64,000 bases of DNA from Xenorhabdus nematophila ATCC 19061. GTDB lineage: Bacteria; Pseudomonadota; Gammaproteobacteria; Enterobacterales; Enterobacteriaceae. The first letter of the stretch is position 1, and the number at the start of each line of letters is the position of its first letter. The translations under genes and the position numbers were made by a program. This document shows, one piece after another, positions 48,099 through 57,365 of the stretch. The DNA lies in assembly GCF_000252955.1 (NCBI RefSeq), contig NC_014228.1:434001-498000 (forward strand), written 5' to 3'. Under the pieces are notes generated by a model, which was given only the letters and a program-made list of their open reading frames with translations, made no database searches and had not been told where the DNA came from.

Positions 48099-49643
48099 AT
48101 GTTGAGCAGTACAAAGAAAGATATTCCCTTAATAGCAATAAGTCTGGTTTGTATCGTTGTGATAGCAATAACACTCAGTTTATTTCCTGAAGAAACCCGT
48201 GTTATTGCTAATTCAATTTTTAATGGGCTGACTCGTTTACTGGGATCAACAATTCAAATATTAGTTCTTATCGCTTTGATGTTTGTACTTTATTTAGCAA
48301 TAAGTAAATACGGCAATATTCGATTGGGTGAAGGGAAACCCAAATATGCCACAATACCCTGGTTATTTATGTTTATTTGTGCCGGTCTGGGTTCCTCGAC
48401 CTTATACTGGGGAGTCATGGAGTGGGCATATTATTATCAAATGCCGGGTCTGAATATTTCCCCTAAAACGCCCAAGGCGTTGGAATATAGTATCAGTTAC
48501 TCTTTTTTTCATTGGGGTTTAAGTGCCTGGGCAACTTATGCACTCGCTTCACTGATTATGGCTTACCATTTTCATGTCAGAAAAAATAAAGGACTGAGCT
48601 TATCAGGGATTATTTCCGCGATTATAAAAATTAATCCCTATGGTTTTTGGGGACGCCTGATTGATATGACGTACTTAATCGCGACGGTGGGAGCATTAAC
48701 TATATCTTTAGTGGTGACTGCGGCCACATTAAGTGGCGGGCTTTCTTCACTCATCGGTACGCCCAATGATTTTACCGTTCAGGCTGGAATTACCCTATTA
48801 GCCGCCGTGATCTTTTGCCTGAGTTCTTATATCGGCATTGATAAAGGTATGCAGCGTTTAAGCCAAATGGTGGGATGGGGAGCATTGGGTTTTGCGTTGC
48901 TGGTACTGATCGTCGGGCCGACGGAATTTACCATTAACAATATGATTAATGCAGTTGGCCTGACAACCCAGAATTTCCTGCAAATGAGCTTATTTACCGA
49001 TCCGATGGGGGACGGTCAATTCACACGTAGCTGGACGGTGTTCTACTGGTTATGGTGGGTTTCCTACACACCCGGTGTCGCGATGTTTGTGACCCGGGTT
49101 TCTCATGGGCGCAAAATTAAGGACGTTATTTGGGCATTATTATTGGGGAGTACGTTTGGTTGCTGGTTCTTCTTTGGGGTATTGGAGAGCTACGCAATGC
49201 ACCAATTTATTACCGGTGCTATCAATGTGCCTGAAATATTGAATACATTGGGCGGAGAAACAGCCGTTCACCAGTTATTGAGTGCACTGCCATTAGGCCA
49301 ATTCTTCCTTGCAGCCTATCTGTTTATCATGGTGATTTTCCTGGCTTCGCATATGGATGCGGTGGCCTATACCATGGCGGCAACCAGTACGCGTAATTTA
49401 CGGGAAGGCCAGGATCCCTGCCGGAAATTGCGTCTTTTCTGGTGTGTCGTGATTACACTGATCCCGCTTTCCATTCTCTTTACGCAAGCCTCGCTGGAAA
49501 CGATGAAAACCAGCGTAGTGCTTACTGCACTGCCTTTTTTAGTCATCTTATTAATGAAGACATACGGTTTTATCTGTTGGATAAAACAAGACTATGCACA
49601 GGTTCCTGCACATCTTATCCAAGACACCCATTTTGCTAAATGA
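48099..49643 (+). CDS. BCCT-family betaine/carnitine/choline transporter (YeaV-like)
   Basis: The 514 residues are predicted to form about 12 membrane helices with BCCT signatures: [51 protein letters not shown] (central tryptophan box) and [24 protein letters not shown] lies 4-5 bp before the ATG. In E. coli yeaV sits in the same dmlR-dmlA-yeaV-yeaW-yeaX order. Carnitine is the likely substrate from context. Confidence 0.9.
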   Translation: MLSSTKKDIPLIAISLVCIVVIAITLSLFPEETRVIANSIFNGLTRLLGSTIQILVLIALMFVLYLAISKYGNIRLGEGKPKYATIPWLFMFICAGLGSSTLYWGVMEWAYYYQMPGLNISPKTPKALEYSISYSFFHWGLSAWATYALASLIMAYHFHVRKNKGLSLSGIISAIIKINPYGFWGRLIDMTYLIATVGALTISLVVTAATLSGGLSSLIGTPNDFTVQAGITLLAAVIFCLSSYIGIDKGMQRLSQMVGWGALGFALLVLIVGPTEFTINNMINAVGLTTQNFLQMSLFTDPMGDGQFTRSWTVFYWLWWVSYTPGVAMFVTRVSHGRKIKDVIWALLLGSTFGCWFFFGVLESYAMHQFITGAINVPEILNTLGGETAVHQLLSALPLGQFFLAAYLFIMVIFLASHMDAVAYTMAATSTRNLREGQDPCRKLRLFWCVVITLIPLSILFTQASLETMKTSVVLTALPFLVILLMKTYGFICWIKQDYAQVPAHLIQDTHFAK

Positions 49644-49656
49644 TTAAGGAATTGAT

Positions 49657-50775
49657 ATGAGCATCCAAGACCCTTATTTGACGCTGCCCAGAAATTTTTG
49701 TGCGAATCCCGCAGAAGCGTACACCATGCCCGCTCGTTTCTATACTTCTCAGGACGTCTTTGATTATGAAAAAGAGGCGATTTTTGCCAAGAGTTGGATT
49801 TGTGTTGCGCACGGAAGTGAGCTTGCCAATCCCAACGATTATGTCACGCGTGAAATTATTGGTGAGAGTATCGTGATTGTCCGTGGGCGCGACAACATAT
49901 TGCGTGCCTTTTTTAATGTCTGTCCTCATCGCGGTCATCAGCTATTGAAGGGTGAGGGTAAAGCGAAAAACGTCATCACTTGCCCCTACCATGCCTGGAC
50001 ATTCAAACTTGATGGTTCTTTAGCCCATGCGCGTAACTGTGAGAATGTGGCCAATTTCGACAAAGGATTAGCACAATTAACGCCGGTAAAATTAGAAGAA
50101 TATGCCGGCTTTGTTTTTATCAATATGGACATGAATGCAGGAACGGTCGAAGCGCAATTACCGGGATTAAGCACCAGAGTATTAGCAGCCTGTCCTGACG
50201 TTTATGATTTAAAACTGGCAGCGCGTTTCACGACAGCGACACCGGCTAACTGGAAAAGCATTGTTGATAACTATCTGGAATGTTACCACTGCGGCCCGGC
50301 ACATCCGGGGTTTTCAACTTCGGTTCAGGTCGATCGCTATTGGCATACCATGTATGAGAAATGGTCATTGCAATTTGGATATGCCATTCCTTCCGATCAA
50401 TCTTTCAAATTTGAAGGCGAATCTTCATTTCATGGTTTTTGGTTATGGCCTTGTACTATGTATAACGTTACGCCGGTTAAGGGCATGATGACGGTTATCT
50501 ATGAATTTCCTGTGGATGCCGAGACAACACTGCAATATTACGATATTTACTTTACCAATGAAGATATTACAGAAGAACAGAAATCGTTGATCGAATGGTA
50601 TCGTGACGTTTTTCGTCCGGAAGACCTGCGTTTGGTTGAAAGTGTGCAAAAGGGGCTGAAATCACGTGGCTATCGTGGTCAGGGGCGCATCATGGCGGAT
50701 AGTACAGGAAGTGGAATTAGCGAACATGGAATTGCTTATTTTCACCACCTGATTGCCCAGACCTACCACGAATAA
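49657..50775 (+). CDS. cntA: Carnitine monooxygenase, Rieske oxygenase subunit CntA (YeaW)
   Basis: CntA cleaves L-carnitine to trimethylamine and malic semialdehyde using O2. The 372 residues have the Rieske 2Fe-2S motif C89-x-H91 ... C109-x2-H112 (CPHRGH, CPYHAW). The mononuclear iron site is in NYLECYHCGPAHPGF (His211, His216) with Asp323 in RPEDLRL. Glu208 occupies the bridging position that is Asp in most Rieske oxygenases, a mark of the carnitine-type group. It starts 13 bp after the BCCT gene. Confidence 0.92.
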   Translation: MSIQDPYLTLPRNFCANPAEAYTMPARFYTSQDVFDYEKEAIFAKSWICVAHGSELANPNDYVTREIIGESIVIVRGRDNILRAFFNVCPHRGHQLLKGEGKAKNVITCPYHAWTFKLDGSLAHARNCENVANFDKGLAQLTPVKLEEYAGFVFINMDMNAGTVEAQLPGLSTRVLAACPDVYDLKLAARFTTATPANWKSIVDNYLECYHCGPAHPGFSTSVQVDRYWHTMYEKWSLQFGYAIPSDQSFKFEGESSFHGFWLWPCTMYNVTPVKGMMTVIYEFPVDAETTLQYYDIYFTNEDITEEQKSLIEWYRDVFRPEDLRLVESVQKGLKSRGYRGQGRIMADSTGSGISEHGIAYFHHLIAQTYHE

Positions 50776-50828
50776 GATGAAATTGGGTAAGAAAGCGACT
50801 GTACAGGCTTAGTCAAAGAGGTCATTAA

Positions 50829-52262
50829 GTGAATATTTCAGAAAATCCTTTCTTTCATCAACAGGCTTACATCAATGGGCAGTGGTGCGATGCTGATAAT
50901 AAAGAGACGTTAACTGTCTCTGATCCGGCAACCGGAAAGGTCATCGGGCAGATACCCAATATGGCAGCCAGTGAAGTGAAACAAGCCATTCAAGCTGCAT
51001 ACGACGCATTACCGAAATGGCAAGTACAAACGGGTCATCAACGTGCTCAGCTATTACAAAATTGGTTTCGCTTAATCAGTGAAAATAAAAAACGGCTGGC
51101 AGAAATCATGACGCTGGAGCAGGGTAAACCGCTGGTGGAAGCTGAAGGTGAAATCACCTATGCTGCTTCTTTTATTGAGTGGTTTGCGGAACAAGGAAAG
51201 CGCACAAACGGAGAGATTATCCCTTCTCCGACGTCGGATAAACGGCTGATGGTGATTAAACAGGGCATCGGTGTTTGTGCGGCCATCACACCCTGGAATT
51301 TTCCTGCTGCGATGATTACCCGCAAAGCTGCACCCGCGCTGGCGGCGGGTTGTACTATGATAATAAAGCCGGCAAATGAAACACCATTTACGGCGTTGGC
51401 AATGGTGGATTTAGCCATTCAAGCCGGTATTCCGGCCGGGGTGATCAATATCATCACCGGCCATTCCCGTATTATTGGTGAAATACTCACGAGCGATGAT
51501 CGCGTACGTAAACTGAGTTTTACGGGTTCCACTGAGGTCGGGCGTTTATTAATGCGGCAATGCTCGGACAGCATAAAAAAAGTCTCTTTAGAATTGGGGG
51601 GCAATGCCCCTTTTATTGTTTTTGAAGATGCTGATATTGAAAAAGCGGTAGAGGGGGCGATGGCTGCCAAATTCCGCAATGCGGGGCAGACCTGCGTCTG
51701 CGCAAATCGTTTGTATATTCACCGAGATATTTATCCGGCATTCAGTCAGCGTTTTGTTGAAGACGTGCAAAAACTGCAAGTCGGTAACGGTTTTGATCAA
51801 GGAACACAAATAGGCCCGCTGATTAATGCTGAATCAGCGGATAAAGTTCAGTTCCTTTTAGATGATGCACTAAATAAAGGCGCAGATTTATTATATGGCG
51901 GTAAGCGCCATGCGTTAGGGGATAATTTCTTTATACCGACTGTCATTGGTCGTGTCGCTGAAAATAGCCTGATATTAGAAGAAGAAATATTCGGGCCCAT
52001 TGCGCCTTTGGTTATTTTTGATGATGAAGAGAGTGTTATCGCCTCTGCCAACAACACCATTTATGGGCTTGCTGCTTATTTTTATACTGAAAATCCACAA
52101 CGTATTTGGCGTGTTTCAGAAAAATTAGACTATGGCATGGTAGGTATTAATACGGGGCTTATTTCCAATGAAGTCGCGCCGTTTGGCGGAATAAAACAAT
52201 CGGGGCTGGGGCGTGAAGGTTCGACCCACGGTATTGACGATTATTTAGCAATTTCGGCGTAA
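50829..52262 (+). CDS. NAD(P)-dependent aldehyde dehydrogenase, likely malic semialdehyde dehydrogenase
   Basis: The 477 residues are GabD-like: ITPWNFPAAMITRKAAPALA, FTGSTEVGRLLM, catalytic Glu in LELGGNAPFIV and Cys in NAGQTCVCANRLY, EEIFGPIAPL, and FGGIKQSGLGREGS at the end. In this cluster the natural role is oxidation of malic semialdehyde from CntAB to malate. The start is GTG with AGAGGT upstream. The last residues (AISA-stop) come from the inserted IS605 element, so the native C-terminus is lost by a few residues. Confidence 0.88.
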   Translation: MNISENPFFHQQAYINGQWCDADNKETLTVSDPATGKVIGQIPNMAASEVKQAIQAAYDALPKWQVQTGHQRAQLLQNWFRLISENKKRLAEIMTLEQGKPLVEAEGEITYAASFIEWFAEQGKRTNGEIIPSPTSDKRLMVIKQGIGVCAAITPWNFPAAMITRKAAPALAAGCTMIIKPANETPFTALAMVDLAIQAGIPAGVINIITGHSRIIGEILTSDDRVRKLSFTGSTEVGRLLMRQCSDSIKKVSLELGGNAPFIVFEDADIEKAVEGAMAAKFRNAGQTCVCANRLYIHRDIYPAFSQRFVEDVQKLQVGNGFDQGTQIGPLINAESADKVQFLLDDALNKGADLLYGGKRHALGDNFFIPTVIGRVAENSLILEEEIFGPIAPLVIFDDEESVIASANNTIYGLAAYFYTENPQRIWRVSEKLDYGMVGINTGLISNEVAPFGGIKQSGLGREGSTHGIDDYLAISA

Positions 52263-52469
52263 ACCCTCGCCCGATGAGGGCGGGGATATAAGCTGACACT
52301 CCAATTTTACGCAAGCAGATTCAAACGCCTCTTTCAACTGCTCAATCATTACACCCGTAAAAATCTTTCTTCGATATTTCGTTGTGAACACCAGATGTAC
52401 AACTAGTTTGCTCACACTATGCCTTTTTCTGAGGTAGTCTTGAAACAGTTCTTTATTGTGCGCGTTCAC
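52245..52469 (-). pseudogene. tnpA: TnpA remnant of IS605 copy 2
   Basis: It keeps the first 61 residues (to CVKLECQLI) and then reads into unrelated left-end sequence. The HUH motif and catalytic Tyr are deleted. Confidence 0.9.
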
Positions 52470-53736
52470 TTTACAAACCCTGTTTAAGTCAATAATATAA
52501 AGCCATTATACAGGTGAGCACTGAAATGTTAAGAGCAACAAAAGTACGCATTTATCCAACACAAGAACAAGCTGACTTTTTAATGGCTCAGTTTGGTGCT
52601 GTGCGTTTTGCGTATAACAAAGCTTTACATTTAAAGTCCCATATGTACCGCAAGCAGGGTGTCACACTGAACCCTAAGAAAGACATAAAACCACTACTTG
52701 CGGCTGCCAAGAAATCACGGAAATATCAATGGTTGAAGCAATACGATTCAATTGCTTTACAACAGTCCGTAATCAATCTTCACCAAGCTTTTGATCACTT
52801 TTTTAACCCAAAGTTGAAAGCCAAGTACCCACAATTCAAACGTAGACACGGCAAGCAATCGAGTTACCACTGTGTGGGCGTAAAGGTGTTTGATAGTGCA
52901 ATCAAACTCCCGAAGATGCAGCTTGTTAAGGCAAATATTCACCGTGAGATCAGTGGCGTAGTAAAAAGCATCACAGTCAGTTTGAGTAAAACAGGTAAAT
53001 TTTACGCATCAATTCTTGTTGATGATGGAGTAGAAGCGCCTGATTTACCTCACACTGTAAGCAAGGTAACAGGTCTCGATCTCGGTCTGTCCCACTTTGC
53101 CATTGAATCTAATGGCAGAAAGACAGCCAATCCAGGATTTGTAAAACGGGCTGAGAAAAACCTCAGACGTAAGCAGCGTCAGCTATCTAGAAAAGCAAAA
53201 GGCAGTGCTAATCGGGCGAAAGCCAGATTGCTGGTCGCCAAATGCCATGAAAAAGTAGCGAACGCTCGCGCTGATTTTCAGCACAAACTCTCTCGAACTC
53301 TCGTTGACGAAAACCAAGCGGTGATAGTCGAGACACTGAAATCAGCCAATATGATGAAAAACCGCAAACTGGCGAAACACATAGCAGATGCCTCATGGCA
53401 TGGCTTTGTTGTAAAGCTGGAGTACAAAGCCAAAGAGCAAGGTAAGCACCTGGTAAAACTCGATCAGTGGTACGCCAGCTCTAAAACTTGTCATTGTTGC
53501 GGTCATAAAACGGAAGATATGCCTTTGTCGGTTCGTCAGTGGGATTGTCCATCTTGTGGCACTACGGATATAGACCGCGACTTAAACGCGGCTCTCAATA
53601 TCCGTGATAAAGGCATTCTGGAATTAAAGGCGGCTGGACGGTCGTCTCTGCTTATGGAAGCTGCGTAAGTCTCGATACTATCGAGCAATGGCTAACGAAA
53701 TAAGAAGCATCGCCCGATAGGGCGGTGAGAAGTCAC
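52249..53736. mobile_element. IS200/IS605-family element, copy 2 (tnpA deleted)
   Basis: It is nearly identical to copy 1 (36355-38114) but 272 bp shorter. In copy 1 the missing segment is bounded by direct repeats ATAAG (gggatATAAG and ttcaATAAG), and copy 2 retains one. It is inserted after ATTTAG at the 3' end of the aldehyde dehydrogenase gene. It cannot move without TnpA from elsewhere. Confidence 0.88.
52526..53668 (+). CDS. tnpB: TnpB RNA-guided nuclease, copy 2
   Basis: The 380 residues equal copy 1 except Gly for Arg in NPGFVKRAEK. RuvC and zinc-ribbon motifs are intact, so nuclease function is retained although tnpA is gone. The right-end RNA of this copy would carry a guide starting at 53737. 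Confidence 0.93.
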   Translation: MLRATKVRIYPTQEQADFLMAQFGAVRFAYNKALHLKSHMYRKQGVTLNPKKDIKPLLAAAKKSRKYQWLKQYDSIALQQSVINLHQAFDHFFNPKLKAKYPQFKRRHGKQSSYHCVGVKVFDSAIKLPKMQLVKANIHREISGVVKSITVSLSKTGKFYASILVDDGVEAPDLPHTVSKVTGLDLGLSHFAIESNGRKTANPGFVKRAEKNLRRKQRQLSRKAKGSANRAKARLLVAKCHEKVANARADFQHKLSRTLVDENQAVIVETLKSANMMKNRKLAKHIADASWHGFVVKLEYKAKEQGKHLVKLDQWYASSKTCHCCGHKTEDMPLSVRQWDCPSCGTTDIDRDLNAALNIRDKGILELKAAGRSSLLMEAA

Positions 53737-53769
53737 AACTTAAATATCTCTGTCAGGGGCTTTAACGAT

Positions 53770-53823
53770 CCCCATGAATTTCAAGTTGCCGCCAGTAAAG
53801 CGGCAACTTGAAAGACGACGGAG
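53770..53823. repeat. Dispersed palindrome, copy C
   Basis: ttcaagttgccgc and gcggcaacttgaa form a perfect 13-bp stem around cagtaaa, followed by agacgacgg. It lies between the IS605 copy and cntB and matches copies A, B and D. Confidence 0.8.
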
Positions 53824-53846
53824 ACAATCATAATCAGGAATGGCTT

Positions 53847-54812
53847 ATGTCTATATATCAGACGATTAGTGTGATTGTCAGCAATATTGAGGCTATCACG
53901 CCGAATATTAAGCGATTTACATTAATACCGGCTGAAAACACGCAATTGCCCGCGTTTACTGGCGGCAGTCACATTTTTGTCCAGATGCAGGATGGTGATA
54001 AACGTTACAGTAATGCGTATTCTTTATTAAGTTCGCCTTTTGATAAACATAGTTACCAGATTGCCGTCAAGCGGGAAGAACATTCCCGCGGTGGTTCTGC
54101 GTTTATGCACGATAAAGTGGTTATTGGCAATACACTCATTATCTCTGAACCAAATAATTTATTTGCATTAGTGCCTGGGGCGAAAAAACATATATTAATA
54201 GCGGGTGGAATCGGGATAACACCTTTTATGTCCCATTTGTATGAATTGAAACATCAGGATGCTGAGTATGAACTGCATTATTGCTACCGTAATTCCGATG
54301 ATAATGCGTTTACGCAAGAGTTAATGGCAGCGGGATTTAAGGCAAAAATCGATTGTTATATTTCATCTGAAGGGACTCGTCTTGAACTTGACACACTTAT
54401 TTCCCGATTACCGGAAGGAAGCCACGTTTATACCTGTGGTTCAAGCGCATTGAATAATGGGGTAAAACAAGCTGCACAAAATGCCGGATTTCCTGATCAT
54501 CAATTGCATTTTGAGCAATTTACGATTGAAGATAAAACGGGTGATGCGTTTACTGTTGTTCTGGCGAAATCTGGCATTGAACTGGAAGTTGATAGTGAAT
54601 CGACAATTCTTCAGGTTATTGAAAGAAATAAAGCCGTACATGTTGAATGTATGTGCCGTGAAGGCGTATGCGGGACGTGTGAAACCATGATCTTGGAAGG
54701 AGAAGCGGATCACCGTGATCAATATCTTAGTGATGAAGAAAAGCAGAGTCAGACATCAATGCTGATTTGTTGCTCCAGGGCGAAAGGAAAACGACTGGTA
54801 CTTGATTTGTGA
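53847..54812 (+). CDS. cntB: Carnitine monooxygenase reductase subunit CntB (YeaX)
   Basis: CntB passes electrons from NAD(P)H through flavin and a 2Fe-2S centre to CntA. The 321 residues have a flavin domain (KRFTLIPAEN, YSNAYSLLSSP), an NAD domain (HILIAGGIGITPFMSHLYEL, VYTCGSSALN) and a plant-type ferredoxin domain (CMCREGVCGTCETMILEGEA ... LICCSRAKG). I start at MSIYQTISVI (CAGGA upstream), 13 codons into the open frame. It is separated from cntA by the dehydrogenase, the IS605 copy and a palindrome. Confidence 0.93.
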   Translation: MSIYQTISVIVSNIEAITPNIKRFTLIPAENTQLPAFTGGSHIFVQMQDGDKRYSNAYSLLSSPFDKHSYQIAVKREEHSRGGSAFMHDKVVIGNTLIISEPNNLFALVPGAKKHILIAGGIGITPFMSHLYELKHQDAEYELHYCYRNSDDNAFTQELMAAGFKAKIDCYISSEGTRLELDTLISRLPEGSHVYTCGSSALNNGVKQAAQNAGFPDHQLHFEQFTIEDKTGDAFTVVLAKSGIELEVDSESTILQVIERNKAVHVECMCREGVCGTCETMILEGEADHRDQYLSDEEKQSQTSMLICCSRAKGKRLVLDL

Positions 54813-54847
54813 TTAAAGAGTACTGAACGCCCTCGGACGGAAATCTG

Positions 54848-55117
54848 AATATCAGATACCTCACTCTCAAAAGTGTTCATTCCTCTATTGCTGTATCCGG
54901 TGGCTGTTGCTTAGCCGCCGCTTGTTGTTTTCCGGGCACTGTTGCCAGTCATTTATACTATGCTAATGCGGTTAATGGTAACTCGGTTGTGCGTATTGAA
55001 CATTTATCCGGAATATCTGAATTTAGCATTACCCATGATGGAGAATATATCGCATATGCAAGTGTACAACGAAATGCTCAAATTCTGATGAAAGGTGAAT
55101 TTTTTATTTATTTATAA
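54848..55117 (+). pseudogene. C-terminal remnant of a PrpF/GalD-family tautomerase
   Basis: An open stretch without start reads VHSSIAVSGGCCLAAACCFPG, TVASHL, IEHLSGISEFSI and ILMKGEFFIYL-stop. That is the end pattern of PrpF-like isomerases/4-oxalomesaconate tautomerases (tricarboxylate metabolism). The rest of the gene is absent. Confidence 0.6.
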
Positions 55118-55239
55118 CCCGAGTGATGAATTAGTCGAAGCCATGAAGGAAACATAAAGGCTAATTTTAGGCTTTAGAGAAAAAAGAAAACGATTGTTGT
55201 TTGATTTGGCATAAATATGGGACCGTGGTCCCATATCAT

Positions 55240-55539
55240 TTAAATGGAGAAATTCATTAATTTTCCATCAGGTAATTTGACTCCCAAAGTCATTTCGCCG
55301 CCCATCGCTTCAATGTATTTTTTCAGTGTGGAAATTTTCAATTCATTTCCTCGTTGTTCAATAGCTGCAACTGATGATTGGGCTATACCCAGGTTTTTTG
55401 CTACCTGAGTTTGTGAAAGGGCTAATGCTTCACGAATTTGGTATAGTTGCGTTTCAAGCAACATTTCGGCTGCTTTTTCTTCTATTTTGGCTTGACTTTC
55501 TGGGCTACGTTTTGCCATCAGTTCTTTTAAAGTAGCCAT
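55240..55539 (-). CDS. HigA-like XRE antitoxin
   Basis: The 99 residues have an HTH_3 domain (LALSQTQVAKNLGIAQSSVA) and the KKYIEAMGGEMTLGVKLPDG end common in antitoxins of phage-derived RelE-like (Gp49) toxins. It follows a 5'-truncated toxin with a 1-bp gap. The frame is intact. Confidence 0.85.
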   Translation of the reverse strand: MATLKELMAKRSPESQAKIEEKAAEMLLETQLYQIREALALSQTQVAKNLGIAQSSVAAIEQRGNELKISTLKKYIEAMGGEMTLGVKLPDGKLMNFSI

Positions 55540-55540
55540 G

Positions 55541-55712
55541 TCATTTCTCCAAATTGTTTAGATGGATTCTGAATTGTTCGTCAGCAACCTTAATCATATC
55601 CCGATAGAATGACTTTTGGTTTTTCCCTGCTTTATTTCCTGCGCAAAAAACAACAGCCTGACGTTCTGGATCAAATGCAAAAAATGCCCGGATTGTTCGA
55701 GTATATAGACTA
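55541..55712 (-). pseudogene. 5'-truncated phage-derived RelE/HigB-like (Gp49) toxin
   Basis: IRAFFAFDPERQAVVFCAGN and KNQKSFYRDMIKVADEQFRI are the conserved C-terminal half of this family. Upstream of about 55712 the match stops at an AT-rich inverted repeat (tatagactac ... gtagtctata, 55705-55738), so the N-terminal half and start are lost. Confidence 0.75.
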
Positions 55713-55758
55713 CAATCTATAGATATGTAGTCTATATGTTATAAATTGAAAGTTGTTT

Positions 55759-56547
55759 TTACTTAGAAATATCCACGCCAAAATATTTCCCGGAGATGCG
55801 GGCATAGGTGCCGTCATCTTTCATCTCTTGCAGGGCTTTATTGATAGCCTTTACCAATTCAGCATCTCCTTTGCGCACCAGTACAGCTGATTTACTGGCA
55901 TCTGCTTGCTGAGCGACGATTTTCACGGGGGCATCAGGGCGCTGTTTTTTGAAGTCGAGGAATGACAGGCGATCATTCAATGTGGCATCCGCGCGTCCGG
56001 TAACGACCAGATCAATCGCTTGATTAAACCCATCCGTACTGACCAGATTAGCGCCGTAAGACGTTGCCAGTTGTCCGTAGTTACTGGTCAGGGATTGGGC
56101 TGAACGTTTCCCTTTAATATCCGCGAAGGTCTTAATCACATCGTTATTATTACGGGTGATCAACACCACTTGAGAGGTGGTGTAAGGAATAGAAAAATTG
56201 TATTTCGCCGCGCGTTCCGGGGTTATACCTACTTGGTTGATCACGGCATCAAAACGTTTTGCATCCAACCCTGCGATTAATCCGTCCCATTTTACTTCCA
56301 TAAATTCAGATTTGACGTTTAAACGCTTAGCGATCTCCTGTGCGATATCCACATCAAAGCCAGTTAGTTTGTTATTGGTATCGTGATAGGTAAAAGGCGG
56401 GTAAGTCCCTTCCGTACCAATCTTAAAGACACCGGAGGCTTTTATGGCGTCAAAATCCTTGCCGGCATAGCCTGGAGCAGAAACAGCCAGAGCAGTCGCG
56501 CCCGCGAGTAGCAGACTTAAAAGTTTTTTCGCTATGTTTTTCCGCAT
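55759..56547 (-). CDS. Amino-acid ABC transporter substrate-binding protein (cystine type, TcyJ/FliY-like)
   Basis: The 262 residues have a Sec signal ending near APGYA-G and SBP_bac_3 motifs: FKIGTEGTYPPFTYHD, LTGFDVDIAQEIAKRL, FMEVKWDGLIAGLDAKRFDA, VTGRADATLNDRL. I start at MRKNIAKKLL (GGAG upstream); 22 upstream codons are rejected. It is the last gene of permease-ATPase-SBP. Cystine is the best guess from similarity; other polar amino acids are possible. Confidence 0.88.
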   Translation of the reverse strand: MRKNIAKKLLSLLLAGATALAVSAPGYAGKDFDAIKASGVFKIGTEGTYPPFTYHDTNNKLTGFDVDIAQEIAKRLNVKSEFMEVKWDGLIAGLDAKRFDAVINQVGITPERAAKYNFSIPYTTSQVVLITRNNNDVIKTFADIKGKRSAQSLTSNYGQLATSYGANLVSTDGFNQAIDLVVTGRADATLNDRLSFLDFKKQRPDAPVKIVAQQADASKSAVLVRKGDAELVKAINKALQEMKDDGTYARISGKYFGVDISK

Positions 56548-56600
56548 AAATTGTGTTTCTCCGCATAAATAATGTTGCTGATATTGAACGTGACTGCTTG

Positions 56601-57365
56601 CTATATTTCCCAATCCGGTAAGGTTTCTGTCAGGGTTGAGATAAATTCGACAGTGCGCACCTTATTGGGGCGGGTGAAGATAGTTTTTGCCGGGCCGGAT
56701 TCAATAATCTCACCGGATTCCAGAAAAACGACATCATGGGCAAGATTCGCCGCCAATCGTAAATCATGTGTTGCCATTAACATGGTTGTGCCTTCTTCGG
56801 CCAAATGTTTCAGAACCGAAACCACTTCTTTGGATAATTCAGGATCAAGTGCTGACGTCGGTTCATCACATAACAGTACTTTGGGTGAAGGTGCCATTGC
56901 TCTGGCGATGGCCACACGTTGTTGCTGGCCGCCCGATAGCGTGCTTGGCCAAACATCGGCTTTGTGGGACATACCGACTTTTTCCAGCAATGCCACAGCG
57001 CGCGCTCTGGCGCGTTCACGTGGCCATTTCTGTACCCAAATCAGCCCTTCCATAATGTTTTCAATCACGGTCAGATGCGGGAAAAGCTGGAAGTTCTGGA
57101 ATACCATCCCCGTTTGCAGGCTAAAACGCTGAATTTCCCGATGCGGTAGCCGTTCCTTACCATTAAATGTAATTTGTTCCTTGCCAATATCCAGCTTGCC
57201 CGCCTGTGGGATTTCCAACAGATTAATGCAGCGTAGCAAGGTACTTTTACCGCTGCCTGAAGGGCCAATCAGTGCGGTCAGGCTGCCTTCCTTAATTGTC
57301 AGGCTGATGTTTTTCAGCACCTTCTGCCCGTCGAAACTTTTTTCAATGTTGGTGAGCTGAATCAT
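56601..57365 (-). CDS. Amino-acid ABC transporter ATPase (TcyN-like)
   Basis: The 254 residues have Walker A GPSGSGKST, Q-loop MVFQNFQLFPHLTV, signature LSGGQQQRVAIAR, Walker B VLLCDEPTSALD and the H-loop ATHDL. It overlaps the permease gene by 23 bp. Confidence 0.92.
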   Translation of the reverse strand: MIQLTNIEKSFDGQKVLKNISLTIKEGSLTALIGPSGSGKSTLLRCINLLEIPQAGKLDIGKEQITFNGKERLPHREIQRFSLQTGMVFQNFQLFPHLTVIENIMEGLIWVQKWPRERARARAVALLEKVGMSHKADVWPSTLSGGQQQRVAIARAMAPSPKVLLCDEPTSALDPELSKEVVSVLKHLAEEGTTMLMATHDLRLAANLAHDVVFLESGEIIESGPAKTIFTRPNKVRTVEFISTLTETLPDWEI

